Positions 22,746 to 35,041 of a DNA stretch of 64,000 bases are shown one piece after another. The notes under the pieces are model-generated. The model was not told where the DNA came from. It worked only from the letters and a program-made list of their open reading frames with translations, and searched no databases. The stretch's first letter is position 1; the number at the start of each line of letters is the position of its first letter. The stretch is taken from contig OZ218956.1 in assembly GCA_965112735.1 (NCBI GenBank), positions 3,038,001 to 3,102,000 on the forward strand, given 5' to 3'. The DNA is from Phaeosaccion multiseriatum. Lineage: Eukaryota; Ochrophyta, other classes. A program made the position numbers and the translations under genes.

Positions 22746-25700
22746 GGAGGAATAGGAGGAGGGTAGATAGGCAGTCCTCTCAGCCGTGGTGCGTCTGTCT
22801 CAGTGTCTCCTGCAGTGGAACTCAATTGCCTGTGCCGAATCATTCACCATTTACCCCCCGGCCTTCCACCACGCATCTCCCTCCCTCCTTCCCTCCCTCC
22901 CTCATCCCTCCCTCCCTCCCTCCCTCCCTCCCTCCCTCCCTCCCTGCTTTAGCTGTACGATGTCGCCGGGGTGCTCATCGCAGAGGAGGCACTAGAGAGA
23001 CAGAGGGAGGGCCTTCGCCGTCAGACGAAGGCGTCATCTCCTCCACGTCCAACGGGCGCGACGACTTCTACTACTGCTGCTGGATCACCACCTGTTGCGG
23101 GTGGGATGGTGCCGCTTGGAGAGGGGAAAAAGGCCGTAGCAGCAGCAGCAGCAGCAGCAGCATTAGTTGGTGATATAGCTGCTGCGATGGGAAGTGGGGA
23201 AGGAGGCACAAAGATCGATGACGATTTGCAGCAGGAGAAGAGTGCTGGCTCTGAGGGCGGCGACGGGGAGGCGGCCCCGCCTTCGGCCTCTACAACACCA
23301 TCACCACCCCCGCCGCTAACACTAGTAGCAGCAGTTGGTGATACAACACCAGCAAATGACAGCCAAGACGAGTACGACCTGCAAGAGGGGGTCCTGCAGC
23401 GAGCCTTGCAGGAGATTCAAGAGCAGCAGCGGCGGGAAGTGAATGAGACATGTCAGGCGACAAGCAGTCTCCAGGCACAGCGGCAGCAGCAGCAGCGACA
23501 GGAGGACATGCGGCAGTGGTACGAGCAGGCCAGGGATCAGCTCATTGCGCTGTGCTCCACTCCACAGGACGAAGAGGTGCGTGCCTGTGTGTGGCTGTGC
23601 GTGTGTTGGTTGTCTGGTTGTTGTTCTTGTGAGTTCTTTGTGATTGTACACGCAACCGTCGTACCGCGTGTGGTGTAGCGGTGCGGTGTTTCTTTCTTTG
23701 CGCAGTCGCTGCATTTCTATTCAGGCCTTGTGCTTGTCTCCTCGTCATGCACGTGAAGCAACCGTTATTTTTAGGCTGCACAGATGGCACCAAAGGGTAT
23801 TGAAACAACAACCGAGGGGGCGGCCTCTATAGAACGGAACCATGGACTCCGTTTCAAGCTCTAAACCTTGCGTCGCCATGGTCTGCCCTCCATCCCATTT
23901 TGATTTTATTTCTTGTGCCTCCAAACACACACACGCACACACACACACACACGCACACACACGTACACGCGCGCACACACACACAGTTCTACAGCCACTC
24001 CAAGCGCTTTTGGAAGAAGGACGAGCTCCAGCAGCTCCAACACCGGCGTTGTCATCCCAAGAGAGGGGCCTACAAGCGAAGCTATCGGCCGGGCCAGTGG
24101 GCGGCAGGGGTCTCTCCCACTCCCGCCCCCGCCCTCACCCCCGCCCGCCTAACCACCAACACTGCCACTGCTATCCAAGAGGGGGCGCCTCTCTTGCCAT
24201 CGAACAATAGCAGCAGCGATGGTGGTGCCATTAGCCCCGCGTCTTCGTCTGCGTCTCCGTCTCAGTCTCTGGCCTCTACCGGCGGGCGGGTGCGCCAAAT
24301 ACGGCGGGTGCAGCAGCAGCAGCAGCAGCAGCCGCAGCAGCGGTACGGAGCCCTCATTCCTCGAGGTGGAGGCGTCATACGGAAGAGCAGGAGTCAGGTG
24401 CAAGTCGGGACAGCGACAGGGTCAGGGTCAGGGGCAGGGGCAGGGGCAGGGTCAGGGTCAGGAGCAGGAGCAGGATCAGGGTCGGGGTCAGGGTCTGTCG
24501 CCTCCTCCGCAGGGAAAGGCGGCTCCATGAGCGACCCATTCTGTCGAGAAGGGGCCCTCCTCGGGGCAGCAGAGCCGGCCACAGCAACGCCTGCAACAGT
24601 TGGTGGTACAGCGCCCGCACCCGTTGCGGCTGTTGATGGCGATGCTGCTGATCATGGTGATGGTGGTGGTGACAGTGGTGATGGTGGTGATGGTGGTGAT
24701 GGTGGTGACCGCGTGAGTCAAGCGGCGGCTCAGCTGTCTGTAGCGGAGGTGTCTGCCCTGCTCCAAGTGGCCTCTCCCAAGGCGGTGGTGGCGCTGGCCG
24801 GAGCAGTGGTTGTGATTCTCCTCTCTTCGAAGGATGAGGAAATCCCCTCGGACCTGGCGTGGCCCCACAGGTACGTATGTCATACGTAAGGGTATACGTG
24901 TTACGTACCGCGATATGTACATGGTTACGGGCATGTGGGCATTGGGTGTGTAAGCATATGTGCATGTGGATGGGCATGGTGACGAAAAGGTTATAATGAG
25001 TCTCATATGACTGCCTGCTCCTGCATCACGCGGAAACCCGGGCGTCTGTGCGTGCGTGCGTGCGTGCGTGCGTCCGTGCGTGCGTGCTTAAAACCAACTC
25101 TCCACCTCACTTGGCTCACCATTTACCGCTCTCTCCGTCTCTCTCTCCGTCACTCTGTCTGTCACTCTCTCCGTCGCTCTCTCCGCCCTTCTCTCCGCCC
25201 TTCTCTCCGTCACCCCCCCCCCCCCTCTCTCTCTCTCTCTTCTCTTCTCTTCCTCTCCCTCCCTCTTTCTCCCCTCCCCCCCCGTCTCTCCCCGCCCCTC
25301 TCTCTGCTTGCCTCCCTCTTCGCCTGCCTCTCTACCTCCACTGCCCACTTTCAGCTTCAAGGCGGTGTGCCATCCCCTCGAGACCTTGTCTTCGCGCCTC
25401 GACGCGTGTTGCCGCTGTCCGAAGCAAGACAGCACGAGCACTCACGACAGTAGTAGCAGCAGTAACAGCAACAGCCCCGACGAAGGAGGCCCTAGCGGCA
25501 GTAGTGGCGGCAGAAGAAGCTCTGTGCCGGCGTATAAGGTAGATGCTCGTGTATGCGTGTGTGTGTGTGTGTGAGAGAGAGAGAGTGAGAGAGAGAGAGA
25601 GAGAATCCACTCTACCTACCTCCGTCTCTGCACCGGGGGTGCTTTTGCTGCTTCTTCTCAACCTATTTATTGTGTCCCTTCACTCTGCCTCTTGTGTCCC

Positions 25701-25978
25701 TTCACTCTGCCTCTTGAGTCCCTTCACTCTTCCTCTTGTATCCCTTCAGTCTGCCTCTTGCGTCCCTCCAACCTACCTCTTACGCCCCCTCCCTTCGACA
25801 ACGCATGCAATGAATGCCCTCCTCCTCCCTTGACATGTGTACTGCCCTATTGCTGTTGTATGCCCAACTGCTGATGCTACTCAGGTGCGAGCCATACGGC
25901 CGTTCCTGCAGTCCGATGCTCTCAGACCTGCCGCCCTCAGACACGTCCATCCCACGGTACGCAACAAAGACGTGTGAT

Positions 25979-26042
<64 letters not shown>

Positions 26043-27089
26043 GTGTGTGTGTTTGTGTGTGTGTGCGTACGTGTGCGTGTGTGTGTGCGCGCGTTTCGCT
26101 GTGCCGACCTCTTCGTACTCGCTTTTGTCTGATCAACTCTCCTCCTCCTTTTGACTCAACTGTTGTTCTCATTGTTGTTGTTGCTGTTGTTGCTGCTGTT
26201 GCTCTTGTTGTTGCTGCTGTTATTGTTGTTGTGGGGTCGGATGGTGCGTTGCTTCGCTTCTCCTCCTTCTGCCTCGTTCCGTATCACCAACTCCTGCTGC
26301 AGGCCGCCAAGCTTGTGGTGTGGGCTCTGGAGCTCCTTAAACCCACTCCAGAGATGCACGACTGGTGCAAAGCTGCCCTTGCCGAGTGGGAAGCACTCGG
26401 ACTTGGAGCACAACAAGGTATCCAAGGAGGGAGGCGAGGAGGGTTTCCGAATCGAGGAGCTGGAGGAGGAGGAGGAGGAGGAGGAGTGAGGAAGCCCAGC
26501 AAGATCACACGAGCCTCCGTTTCCGCTTCTAGGAAGAAGAGTGAACAAACGGAAGCAACCCCAGAAGGAAGACTGGTGAGTGTATTGTGTGCCTGCGTGC
26601 ATCCGTGGGTGCGTTTGTACGTGCGTGTGCGTGCGCGTACATCCGACCTCCTCTCCCGCCCCCCCGCACCAGTCCCTCCTTTAGCCCGCCGCACTCTCAC
26701 ACACACCCATACCCACACCCATACCCCTGCTTTCATCTCTTGTCACCTCTCTCTCTGTCGCTCCTCCCCACTCACTCTCTGTCTCTCTCTCTTCATTCTT
26801 TCTCATTCTCTATGTATACCTCTCTCTGTCGCTCCTCCCCACTCTCTCTCTGCCTCTCTCTCTTCATTCTTTCTCATTCTCGATCTATGTATACCTCTCT
26901 CTGCCGCTCCTCCCCACTCTCTCTCTGCCTCTCTCTCTTCATTCTTTCTCATTCTCGATCTATGTATACCTCTCTCCTCCCCTTTCTTTTTCTATACCTT
27001 TCTCTTTCGCCTCTTGCTTCTACAGCTCTACAAGTCGCTGCATGTCGTGAACGGTGGACGGGGCGGCATGCTCGTCACCCTGTTCGACC

Positions 27090-27137
<48 letters not shown>

Positions 27138-30100
27138 TGGTGGTACAGCCGGGTCTGCTGATCCGCGTGTATGACCCTCGTCAGAGACACACGTACTCTC
27201 TGAGCATCTCCAAGGACGGTGCTAACACACTCAAGGGACCCTTGGGCACACACACGGTGAGCAGGCCAGGGGGGGAGGATGAGGGGGTGGGTGGGTAGGT
27301 GGGTGGGTGGCTGGGTGGGTGGGTGGGTGGGTGGGTGAGTGGTGGGTGAGTGGTGGGTGAGTAAGCAACTTCGAGCGAGAGGGTGTGGTTTGCCTTCTTA
27401 TTCAATTCATCTTCCTCTCTCGGCCAACCGCCAATTTTGTTTCTCACCCCCCCTCCTCTCCCTTCCTCTCCCCTCCTCTCCCCTCCTCTCCTCTCCTCTC
27501 GCCCATCAATAGACGGTGTGGGTAACCAAGCTGATCCAAAGGCTCAAGCTCAAAGCGCTTGCTGGCTCCTCATCCGGCGAACTGGCCTTGACGCTAACAA
27601 GATCCTCCCACCATGCCAGCGGCGGCGCTGGCTCCTTCTCCAGTCCCACCCCCACCCCCATCCGCACCTCCACCTCAGTCTCAGCCTCTACCTCTGCCTC
27701 TGCGTCGACCTCGGCCTCAGTGTCCACGCCAGCCCAGAAACCTCTTGCTCCAAAGGCGGCATCCTCATCAGGGGCGGTCACGAGGGGCCCTGCGGCAGGA
27801 GGGAGCCGGGCAGGGGCCCAGCCGCCACGGAAGAGCAGCAACACCAGTGTTGTACGGATTCCTGTCCGCAGCAGCGCCGAGGTCGTCGCCCCTGTTGTGG
27901 CTGTTCCACCAACTGCTGCTGCTGGTACTGGTGCTGCTGCTGCTGTTACTGCTGCTACTGCTGCTACTGCTGCTGCTGCTGGTGGTGGTGGTCTGTCAGG
28001 GAAGCAGCAGGAGGAGACGGAGGAGAAGGAGAAAGAAGAGCAGAAGAAAAGGGACGACAGGAAAGAGGAGAAGAGAAAGGAGGAGGAAGAGGAGGACGAG
28101 GAGGACGACTATGAAGGCGATGAGTATGACGACGATGCGAACCAAGAGGAGCAGGAGAACAACCAAGACGAGCAGGAGAACGAGAAGGAGGCCAACAAGC
28201 CTCAGGCTAGCGGAGGTAAGGCAGCAGGAGGAAAGGCAGCAGAAGGAAAGGAGGCGAAGGAGGAGGAGGAGGAGGAGGATGACGAGTATGAAGACGACGA
28301 TGATGATGACTATCTCATGATGGAGGCTATGCAGGATGACGCCGACGACACAGAAGCAGCGGTAGCAGAGGCGAAAGCAGCAGAAGAAGCGAAAGCAGTG
28401 GAAGAAGCGAAAGCAGCAGCGGAGGCGAAAGCAGCAGCAGAAGCGAAAGCAGCAGCAGAGGCGAAAGCAGCAGAAGAAGCGAAAGCAGCAGCAGAGACGA
28501 AAGCAGCAGAAGAAGCGAAAGCAGCAGCGGAGGCGAAAGCAGCAGCAGAGGCGAGAGCAGCAGCAGAGGCGAAAGTAGCGGCAGAAGCGAAAGCCGCAGA
28601 AGAAGCGAAAGCCGCAGAAGAAGCGAAAGCAGTGGAAGAAGCGAAAGCCACCGCAGAAGCGGCGGCGGCAGAGGCGAGTGCAGCGGAAGAAGCGAAGGCA
28701 GCAGCGGAGTTGAAGGCAACCGCAGAGGCGAAAGCAACCGCAGAAGCGAACACAGCCGCAGAAGCGAGCGCAGCCGAGGCGATGAAAGCAGCCTCGGAGG
28801 CAAAAGCAGCAACAGAAGCGAAAGCAGCAGCAGATGTGAAGGCAGCTGAGGAGGAGGAAGATGAGTACGGAGACGATGAGAACTTCGAAGGGGATTTTGA
28901 GGCGGACGAGGAGGAGAAAGAGGAGGAGGAGAAGGAGAAGGAGGGTGAGGAAGAAGTGATGAAGGAAGACGTTGTTGCTCAAGGAGAGCTGGGTACCGCT
29001 AGCACCGTTGCAGGTGCCAAGCCGAGCACGGCGGACAGGCAAGAATCCGTCGACTATGGAGACGAAAACTTCAGTGATGATGAGGACGAAGAGGAGAAGG
29101 AGGGCGATGATAGTGGGGAGGAGGCACATGCGACAACAAGGAAAGCAAGTCGTGCAAAACCGACGAGCGACGAGGCTGAGCAGGAGATGACCACTACACC
29201 ACCCACTGGGCCAGTCCCACAGCCACTGTCAGTACCTTCGGGTCAGCTGCTCGCGAAGCAAGCGTCGTCTGCCGAGAGCGAGCTGTCTGTCGGCTACGAG
29301 GACAGCTTCAGCGACGACGAAGGCGACGAACAAGCGGCGGGAGGTGAAGAGGTGGAGCGTGGTACAGCAGGGGGAGTTGGTGATACAGCAGCGGCGCCTC
29401 CTCCTCGCAAGAGCAGCAGTAGCACCAGCAGGAGCAACAGCAGTAGCAAGAGGGGTGGTAGCTTCAGTAGGAAGAGCAGTGGGGGACGGGGTGGTGTTGT
29501 CGAGCGGAAGAGTAGTACCAGCAGCGCCACCGGCAGGAGGAGTAGCAGGAGCGGCAGCAGCAGCAGCAGCAGCCAGCTGAAGCATGCAGATTCGGCAGTC
29601 TCTTCCGCGGCAGATTCTGCCACAGAGGGCTACGCTGACGAAGATTTTGACGAAGCGGAAGTGGAGGAGGGCAAGAAGGAGGAGGAGAAGGAGGAGGGGG
29701 AAGAGGGGGAAAAGGAAGAAAGGGAGGAGGAGGACAAGAGGAAGGAGGAGGAGGAGGAGGAGGAGATGAAGGATGAGGGGGAGAAGGAGGAGGAGGAGAA
29801 GGAGGAGGAGGAGAAGGAGGAGGAGGAATATGGTGACGACGACTACGAGGGCGAGAACGATGACGACAACGTAGAAGAGGAGACAGAAAAGAAGGAGGTG
29901 GCAATGAGTGAGAAGGAAACCAGCTCAAGCTCGGTAGACGCTGCCCGCAGTAGTAGCGTCAGTAGCAGCATGAGTAATGATGGCAGAAGGAGAAGCAGTC
30001 GGAGACGAGCGAGTAGTAGCACTTCCCAGGCACAAGGGGGAGGGGGAGGAGGAGGAGGAGCGGAAGGAGAAAGCGAAGCAGTTGGGGAGACGGAACGAGG

Positions 30101-30272
30101 ACAAGAAGACGAGACACGCAAGGGCAATCAGGCGGAGTCTCCACCCCCCCGCGCCGCCGCTGCGGTTGAGACTCAGCCCTCTTCTCCTCCTCCTGCTGCA
30201 GCTGCTGCTGCCGCTGCTGTGGCTGCTTCTGAGGAGGAGGATGAAGGCTATGATGACGAGGAGTTCGACTGA
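20451..30272 (+). CDS. Large low-complexity protein, possible dynein-stalk-like segment
   Basis: Twelve exons in phase: 20451-20523, 20765-21255, 21380-21457, 21728-22006, 22177-22671, 22953-23576, 23987-24870, 25355-25538, 25885-25956, 26303-26575, 27026-27256, 27513-30272; about 2,147 residues. Conserved-looking islands sit in low-complexity sequence. One is an N-terminal helical block (AAELLVLKALLVRESFLGRL). Another is MANDLNFLAGVEPLVAALQI and LCRNPFMLPQ. A third, about residues 930-1085 (EVSALLQVASPKAVVALAGA, AIRPFLQSD, AAKLVVWALELLKP), resembles the microtubule-binding stalk of dynein heavy chains. The last is an island in exon 11 (GGMLVTLFDL, LLIRVYDPRQRHTYSL). Exon 12 encodes over 900 residues of acidic repeats, including an EAKAA-type helix repeat of about 165 residues (28351-28850). 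A flagellar or cytoskeletal role is only a guess from these islands. Four copies of the dispersed 13-base motif or close variants lie in frame in exons 6, 11 and 12. Confidence 0.65.
25681..25790 (+). repeat. Tandem repeat, about 24-bp unit
   Basis: About five diverged copies of a unit around TGCCTCTTGTGTCCCTTCAC in intron 8 of the large gene. Confidence 0.75.
25979..26092 (+). repeat. (GT)n microsatellite
   Basis: GT-rich run starting about 20 bases after the donor of intron 9 of the large gene. Confidence 0.9.
26746..26985 (+). repeat. Tandem repeat, 75-bp unit, three copies
   Basis: TATGTATACCTCTCTC recurs at 26811, 26886 and 26961, exactly 75 bases apart, with the pyrimidine-rich sequence between them also repeated. 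It lies in intron 10 of the large gene. Confidence 0.85.
29376..29388 (+). repeat. Dispersed 13-bp motif, exact copy in coding exon
   Basis: Read in frame as VGDTA within exon 12 of the large gene, followed by CAG-type triplets. Confidence 0.85.
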
Positions 30273-30586
30273 GCTGAGCTGAGCTGAAATGACCCACGGA
30301 ATGACCGAGATGTCGAAGGGGGGTAGAGGGGGTTCTCATCCCAGCCGCAGAACCATCGTGCCTCTGAGGACAGGGCGGGAAGAGCAAGACAGACGTACAT
30401 ACTAGCTTGTCCACTAGCTCTATACATAAGGACTCGCCATTGATTTGAGTGTGTACCTGAGCATTAATTACACGTCGTCATTACTGCTGTGCCTTGCTAG
30501 CTGGCGGTGCCTCACTCCCTCATCCCCTTGAGTCACTCTGTGCTCTAGGCGCCCTCTTTTCTCTCTTCTCTCTGCGCTTCGTTCTA

Positions 30587-30617
<31 letters not shown>

Positions 30618-30640
30618 TCTCTCCGTGCCTGCCCTACCCC
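30273..30640. other. Convergent 3' spacer
   Basis: 368 bases between the stop of the large gene (+) and the stop of the P450 gene (-). A (TC)n tract lies at 30589-30625. Nothing else was recognised. Confidence 0.4.
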
Positions 30641-33600
30641 CTACTCTCTGTGCTCCACAGTCACAAAAGTGCCATATCTAGGAATGACAGGCACCATCCA
30701 GGGGTGCCGCTTTCCGGCATCTCTCTCCTCAGGGTTCGTACACGCGAACTTGTAGCGGTGAACCAACAGGCTCAGCACCACCTTGGTCTCCAGGAGAGAG
30801 AGGTGCTGCCCGATACAGTTGCGGGGCCCGTCGATAAAGGGGAGGAAGTGGTAAGGTGGGATGACAACCTTGCCTACCTGCTGCTGTTGGCCCTCTTGTT
30901 GTCCCCCTTCTCCTCGCCCTCCTGCTCCTCTTCCTTCTCCTTCTCCTCCTGCTGCTGCTACTGCTCGAGGAAGCTTCCAGAACCGTTCCGGCCGGAATCG
31001 AGACGGCTCGGGCCAGAGTTTCGCGCTTTCGTGCACACCTTTCATCAACAGCATGACGATAGTCCCTTTGGGGATGAAATGGACCTCCGGCCGCTGCTTT
31101 CTGAGACCACCACCACCACCACCACCGACGGACATGCCGCCAAGGTCACCCGCTTTGCTTGCACCGTTGTCCTGCTGTTGCGAGGTGGTGAGCTTCCTGC
31201 TCCCATTGCTGCCGTCTATTGGCGCTCCTTTGCGCCCCTCCGTTCCTCCTCCTGCTGCTGCTGCTGCTGTATCACCAACTGCTGCTGCTTGCCCCTCTTG
31301 CTCCTCGTCGTTGCCTTCAATGACGTGATCCTTAACACAAACTCGACTCACAGTTGGCACGAGCGAGTACTTGCGCAGCGTCTCCTTTATACAAGCCTCC
31401 GCGAAAGGCAACTTCGCTGTCCAGGGAGCACCGCCACCCCTACCCCCCGCCCCACCACCACCACCACCACCACCACCACCACCACTACTGCTGCCCCGTT
31501 CTGGCCAGTCCTGAGGCAGCATGCCCGCCTTCAAGCCGTAGTTTGAACCGTATACCCCCTCCGCCTCGCTCAGCGCCTGAGCGCACACCCCGGGGTTCTG
31601 AGTAAGCTCGTACAGCGCCCAATTGAGCGCCGCGGCGGAGGTCTCATGACCGGCCAACACAAAGGTCTTAATCTCATCCCTCAACTGCTTCACCACCGGG
31701 TAGCTCCACTCCTGCGGGGTGATGTACCCCATGACCCGGTCCAGAATGTCTTCTCTCCTCGGAGCCAGAGGAGCTACTGCTTCCCCCACTCCCGTCCCAT
31801 CACCGGGTCTTCCTGCCCCTGCTCCTGCCGCTACTGCGTTTGCTTTTGCTTGTGCCTCTGCTGCACGTAATTCCCACCTCGCTCTAATCTTTTGCTCTAA
31901 AAAGTCGTTGAGGGTGCGCACTTGGCGTCTGTGCCTGTGCCAAAAAGGCAGGAAGAAGCAGAATCTCCTGAGGGAGTTGGTGATACAGGGTTGGGATTGG
32001 GATTGGGAGTAGGATTAGGAGTAGAGATTGTTGTGCACACACGCACGCACGCACGAAACGCACGCACGTACATATACCAATAAAAGTGGAGGGGAGACAG
32101 CAGTCAGAGGGGGCGATTTCAGCGAACAGAGTTGAAGGTGTGGGCTTCCTTTCGACGTCCCCCCCCCCCCCCCCTGCCAATCTCGCTGTATTCACTCTCT
32201 TCCTCTCTCAACTTTTCTTCATTCTCTCTCTCAACACTTTCTTCCCCCCCCTCATTCTATCTCTCTCTCTCTATCTCTCTCACCGTAGCGGGTTCCAAAT
32301 CCTCCGATGGCCCTCCACCACGATGGGCATGTACATGTGCGCAAAGGTGCCGTCGCTCTCTTCCGCCGACAGCGACATGAGGGCAGCTGAGATGACTTGA
32401 AGCGTCAAGTGCCTAAACTCCTCCCCTACCTCCAAACTCTGGCCTGTCCCTGCTATCTGGTCCAGCTTGGCAGCTAGTCGGAGGGCGGCTTTGAAGGCCA
32501 TGTCTGGAATGTGCTCGAGGATCTCTACGCGTAGGGCCCGGCTGACTCGGTTCCTCTGCTTGCGCCAGTGCGGGCCGTCGCTGGTGACAATACCCGTGCC
32601 CAGCAGCGAGAGGAAGGGCTTGTAGGCAAACACCAAATCCTTATTGTAGTGCGTGAACTGCACACACCAACACCAGCCCCCAGGCCCCCAGCAGCAGCAG
32701 TAGGGCAGCGCACAGGGAAGGACAGGGAAGGGAAGAGCAAGGGGAAGAGCAAGGGGCAGAGCAAGGGTAGGCACAAGAAGAGGGTTGGGTTTGTGAGTGT
32801 GGGGGGTCAATCGTGACGGAACGACGGTCGTTCGTGTGGCTAGCCTCGGGGGGGGATGGGCGGTGCACTCAGGACCGAAGTGGGGGCACATTCCGTACGT
32901 AGGGCATTCAACCCCACCCCCTTCCCCTCCCCCCACCCTCATTGAGAGAGCAGACCTGCTTGTGCATGATTCTCTGGAGCAATACCGGATCCGCCACTGC
33001 CACACATCGGGTACCGAACAGCGGGAATTGGTAAATGTGTCCGTACTCCTTGACCCAGTCCGTCATTACATCCCAAGGCGAGCGAGCCATCATGTTCAGA
33101 GCCTGCACACACGCACAGAGGAGAGAGAGGAGGGGGAAGAGAGGGGAAAGAGAGAGGGAGGGAGAGCGAGAGTGAGGCACGCCCGGGGAGAGAGAGGCGA
33201 GGGAAAAAGGGAGAGCGAGGCCAATACAGAGACAGTGAATATATAGGTAATACGCCTTGCACATTTTCTTGCACCCCCCGCTTCCCCAATTACTGCATCT
33301 CTCACTAGATTCAATGGGCAACGGTACTGAGCCCGCCTTACTCCACCTCCTTGTCAGCTCACCTGCCCGAGAATCGGCGTGCCCCCTTGAACGCAAGGGA
33401 CGGTTGCATTCAGCCTAGCGTACTTCACCTGGGAAAGCCCTCTCTGAACAGCCTTCACCACCATCCATACAAAGAGAAGGATCAGCGCGAACCCGTGCAC
33501 CACCTCCAGCCACTGAGCAAGCAACCAATTGCTACTGCCGGCGTTGCTACTGCTGCTGCCGGAGCTGCCACCGTCAAAGAGCTGAGCATAGCGCGGGGCT

Positions 33601-33752
33601 GTGTGAGCGTGCAGCAGTTGCTCGAGCTTGTTGGACAAGCTCTCTGGCGCGAATGCAGTACACACAGTTGCAAGCCAAGCGTGGAGGGGCACAGGGTTCG
33701 CCTTGGAGACGCACAACAGCCCCTCGACTGCTCCATAGAGCAGCCCACTCAT
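30641..33752 (-). CDS. Cytochrome P450 monooxygenase with low-complexity inserts
   Basis: Heme-thiolate monooxygenase. Exons (minus): 33752-33363, 33102-32956, 32657-32284, 31934-30641 (a second acceptor six bases on, exon start 31928, is equally in frame); about 734 residues. An N-terminal helix (VVHGFALILLFVWMVVKAV) would anchor it in a membrane. The family motifs appear in order: GPHWRKQR (helix C region), AGHETSA of helix I (about 398-404), ETLR of helix K (488-491), FRPERF, and the heme loop FIDGPRNCIG with the Cys ligand at about 677. The length exceeds the usual 500 because of three inserts between these motifs: Gly-rich (about 451-475), mixed low-complexity (about 511-585) and Gly/Gln-rich (about 628-656). 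The second insert contains an exact copy of the dispersed 13-base motif, read as VGDT. All catalytic motifs are intact. The CYP family was not assigned and the substrate is unknown. Confidence 0.92.
31267..31279 (-). repeat. Dispersed 13-bp motif, exact copy in coding exon
   Basis: In the low-complexity insert of the P450, read as VGDT between Ala runs, with CTG triplets on both sides. Confidence 0.85.
31976..31988 (+). repeat. Dispersed 13-bp motif, exact copy
   Basis: In the last intron of the P450 gene, about 40 bases before its acceptor; on the gene's strand it reads CTGTATCACCAAC. Confidence 0.85.
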
Positions 33753-33973
33753 GGGTGCCGCCGCTCCCTGGCTATAAATCCACCCTATGTCTCCTTTCCT
33801 TGCGCTACCCTTCTTTCAGGCCCCTTGTCCCTTTTTATATTAGTGATCGTCTCTCTGCTGAAGGGAGAGAGATGGCAGCAGAGGGGCGGGAAAATGTCGA
33901 GCTCGGTATCGTTCTTTTTTTTTTGGCTTGTGCGATCCTTGTGCTCTCCGAGGGAGCGATCTCCCTCAACACC

Positions 33974-34232
33974 TCACTCGTCCACACGATAGGCAAAAGA
34001 AGAAGTTGACTGCTTGCATGTGTCTACGCCTGAAAAGGGCACCGCGCCCTCAAAAGAGGACGCTGAACTGCACTGTGGGTGCTCTCCTTCTCTCCTGGAG
34101 CCGGGAGATGCCAGTGACTCTACAGCTACAGCCTCTGCTGCTGGTCATACACACACGGACACACGGGCACACACGCTGACACACATGCGGACACACACAC
34201 ACACACACGCTGACACACACACACACTCACAC

Positions 34233-34274
<42 letters not shown>

Positions 34275-34675
34275 GCACGCACACACGCACACACACGCAT
34301 GCAAACACGCGGACGCGCACACTCTCTCTCTTTCTGCTCTCTCTCTCTCTCTCTCTCCTCTTCTCCAACTCTGTCTCAGGCGACGGGCCTTACCTTCCCC
34401 AGCACTGCAGGCTGCCATACAGACTTTCAAAAACTTGCGCAGGAGAAGTGCCCGCGCGTACATGAACCACGGTACCTCCTTCAGCGGACACGATGCACGC
34501 TGCAGACACTGTGGTCGAAGAAAGAAAGCACATCCCTGCTTCTCCGAGGTCGCCGGCCGCCCATCTTTTCTTCCATCCTCCTGGCTCCTGGCTCTCCCAG
34601 CCGCAGTACTGGTACAGTCCATGACCACAGTCCAGTCGTTGTGGTGGCTCATCTCATCCAGTGTCTGGCCTTCTT
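33974..34675 (-). CDS. Hypothetical protein, last two exons
   Basis: Tentative. Two exons on the minus strand join in phase: 34675-34394 (acceptor CAG, donor GAAG|GTAAGG) and 34134-33974 (ending TGA). They read [20 protein letters not shown] through [20 protein letters not shown], then [11 protein letters not shown] to the stop; no stop interrupts and composition is not low-complexity. Upstream candidates on the same strand are an 18-base microexon (34740-34723), an exon ending near 35239 and an exon 35952-35720 (beginning NSQRLKVDLPRTGTYIRRL), but I could not connect them with consistent phase. No family was recognised. The gene lies upstream of the P450 on the same strand. Two inverted-repeat elements would fall in its introns. 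Confidence 0.35.
34196..34310 (+). repeat. (CA)n-rich tract
   Basis: Imperfect CA repeats interrupted by GC dinucleotides, in the putative intron between the two exons of the hypothetical gene. Confidence 0.85.
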
Positions 34676-34804
34676 CTGCTCCAGCCAGAGGTAAGTGGCT
34701 CCGCAATGTACATGGTCCTTACCTTCAAAACAGCTCTAGCCTACGATAAGACGGATACAGAAATCCCGCTCCTTGGGTCGAGCCCACCGCCGTGCACTCC
34801 ACAC

Positions 34805-35041
34805 TCGACCCCTGACACACTATCGCCCACATTCTCGATAGCGCGCTATCGCCCCCCCCGGGGGCCGATAGCGGATAGCGTGCCGGCTGGCGCCGGCCGA
34901 TAGCGGATAGCGCGCCGGCTGGCGGATAGCACGCCCCAACAACCCCCCCCCCCCCCCAAAGCCGGCTGACGCTGCCGATAGCGGATAGCGCGCCGGCTGG
35001 CGCCGGCGATAGCGGATAGCGGATAGTGTGTCAGGGGTCGA
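34805..35041. mobile_element. Inverted-repeat element A, MITE-like
   Basis: A 237-bp segment bounded by perfect 20-bp terminal inverted repeats (TCGACCCCTGACACACTATC and its complement at 35022-35041). The sequence CCACAC stands on both sides (34799-34804 and 35042-35047), a candidate 6-bp target-site duplication. The interior is GC-rich and made of GATAGC/GCTATC and GCCGGC modules plus a C homopolymer. No coding capacity, so it would be non-autonomous. Confidence 0.7.

Noticed and set aside
34014-34694. Plus-strand open frame through the CA repeat
   Set aside because: Composed largely of (CA)n; the minus strand over 34394-34675 gives a better non-repetitive reading with matching splice sites.
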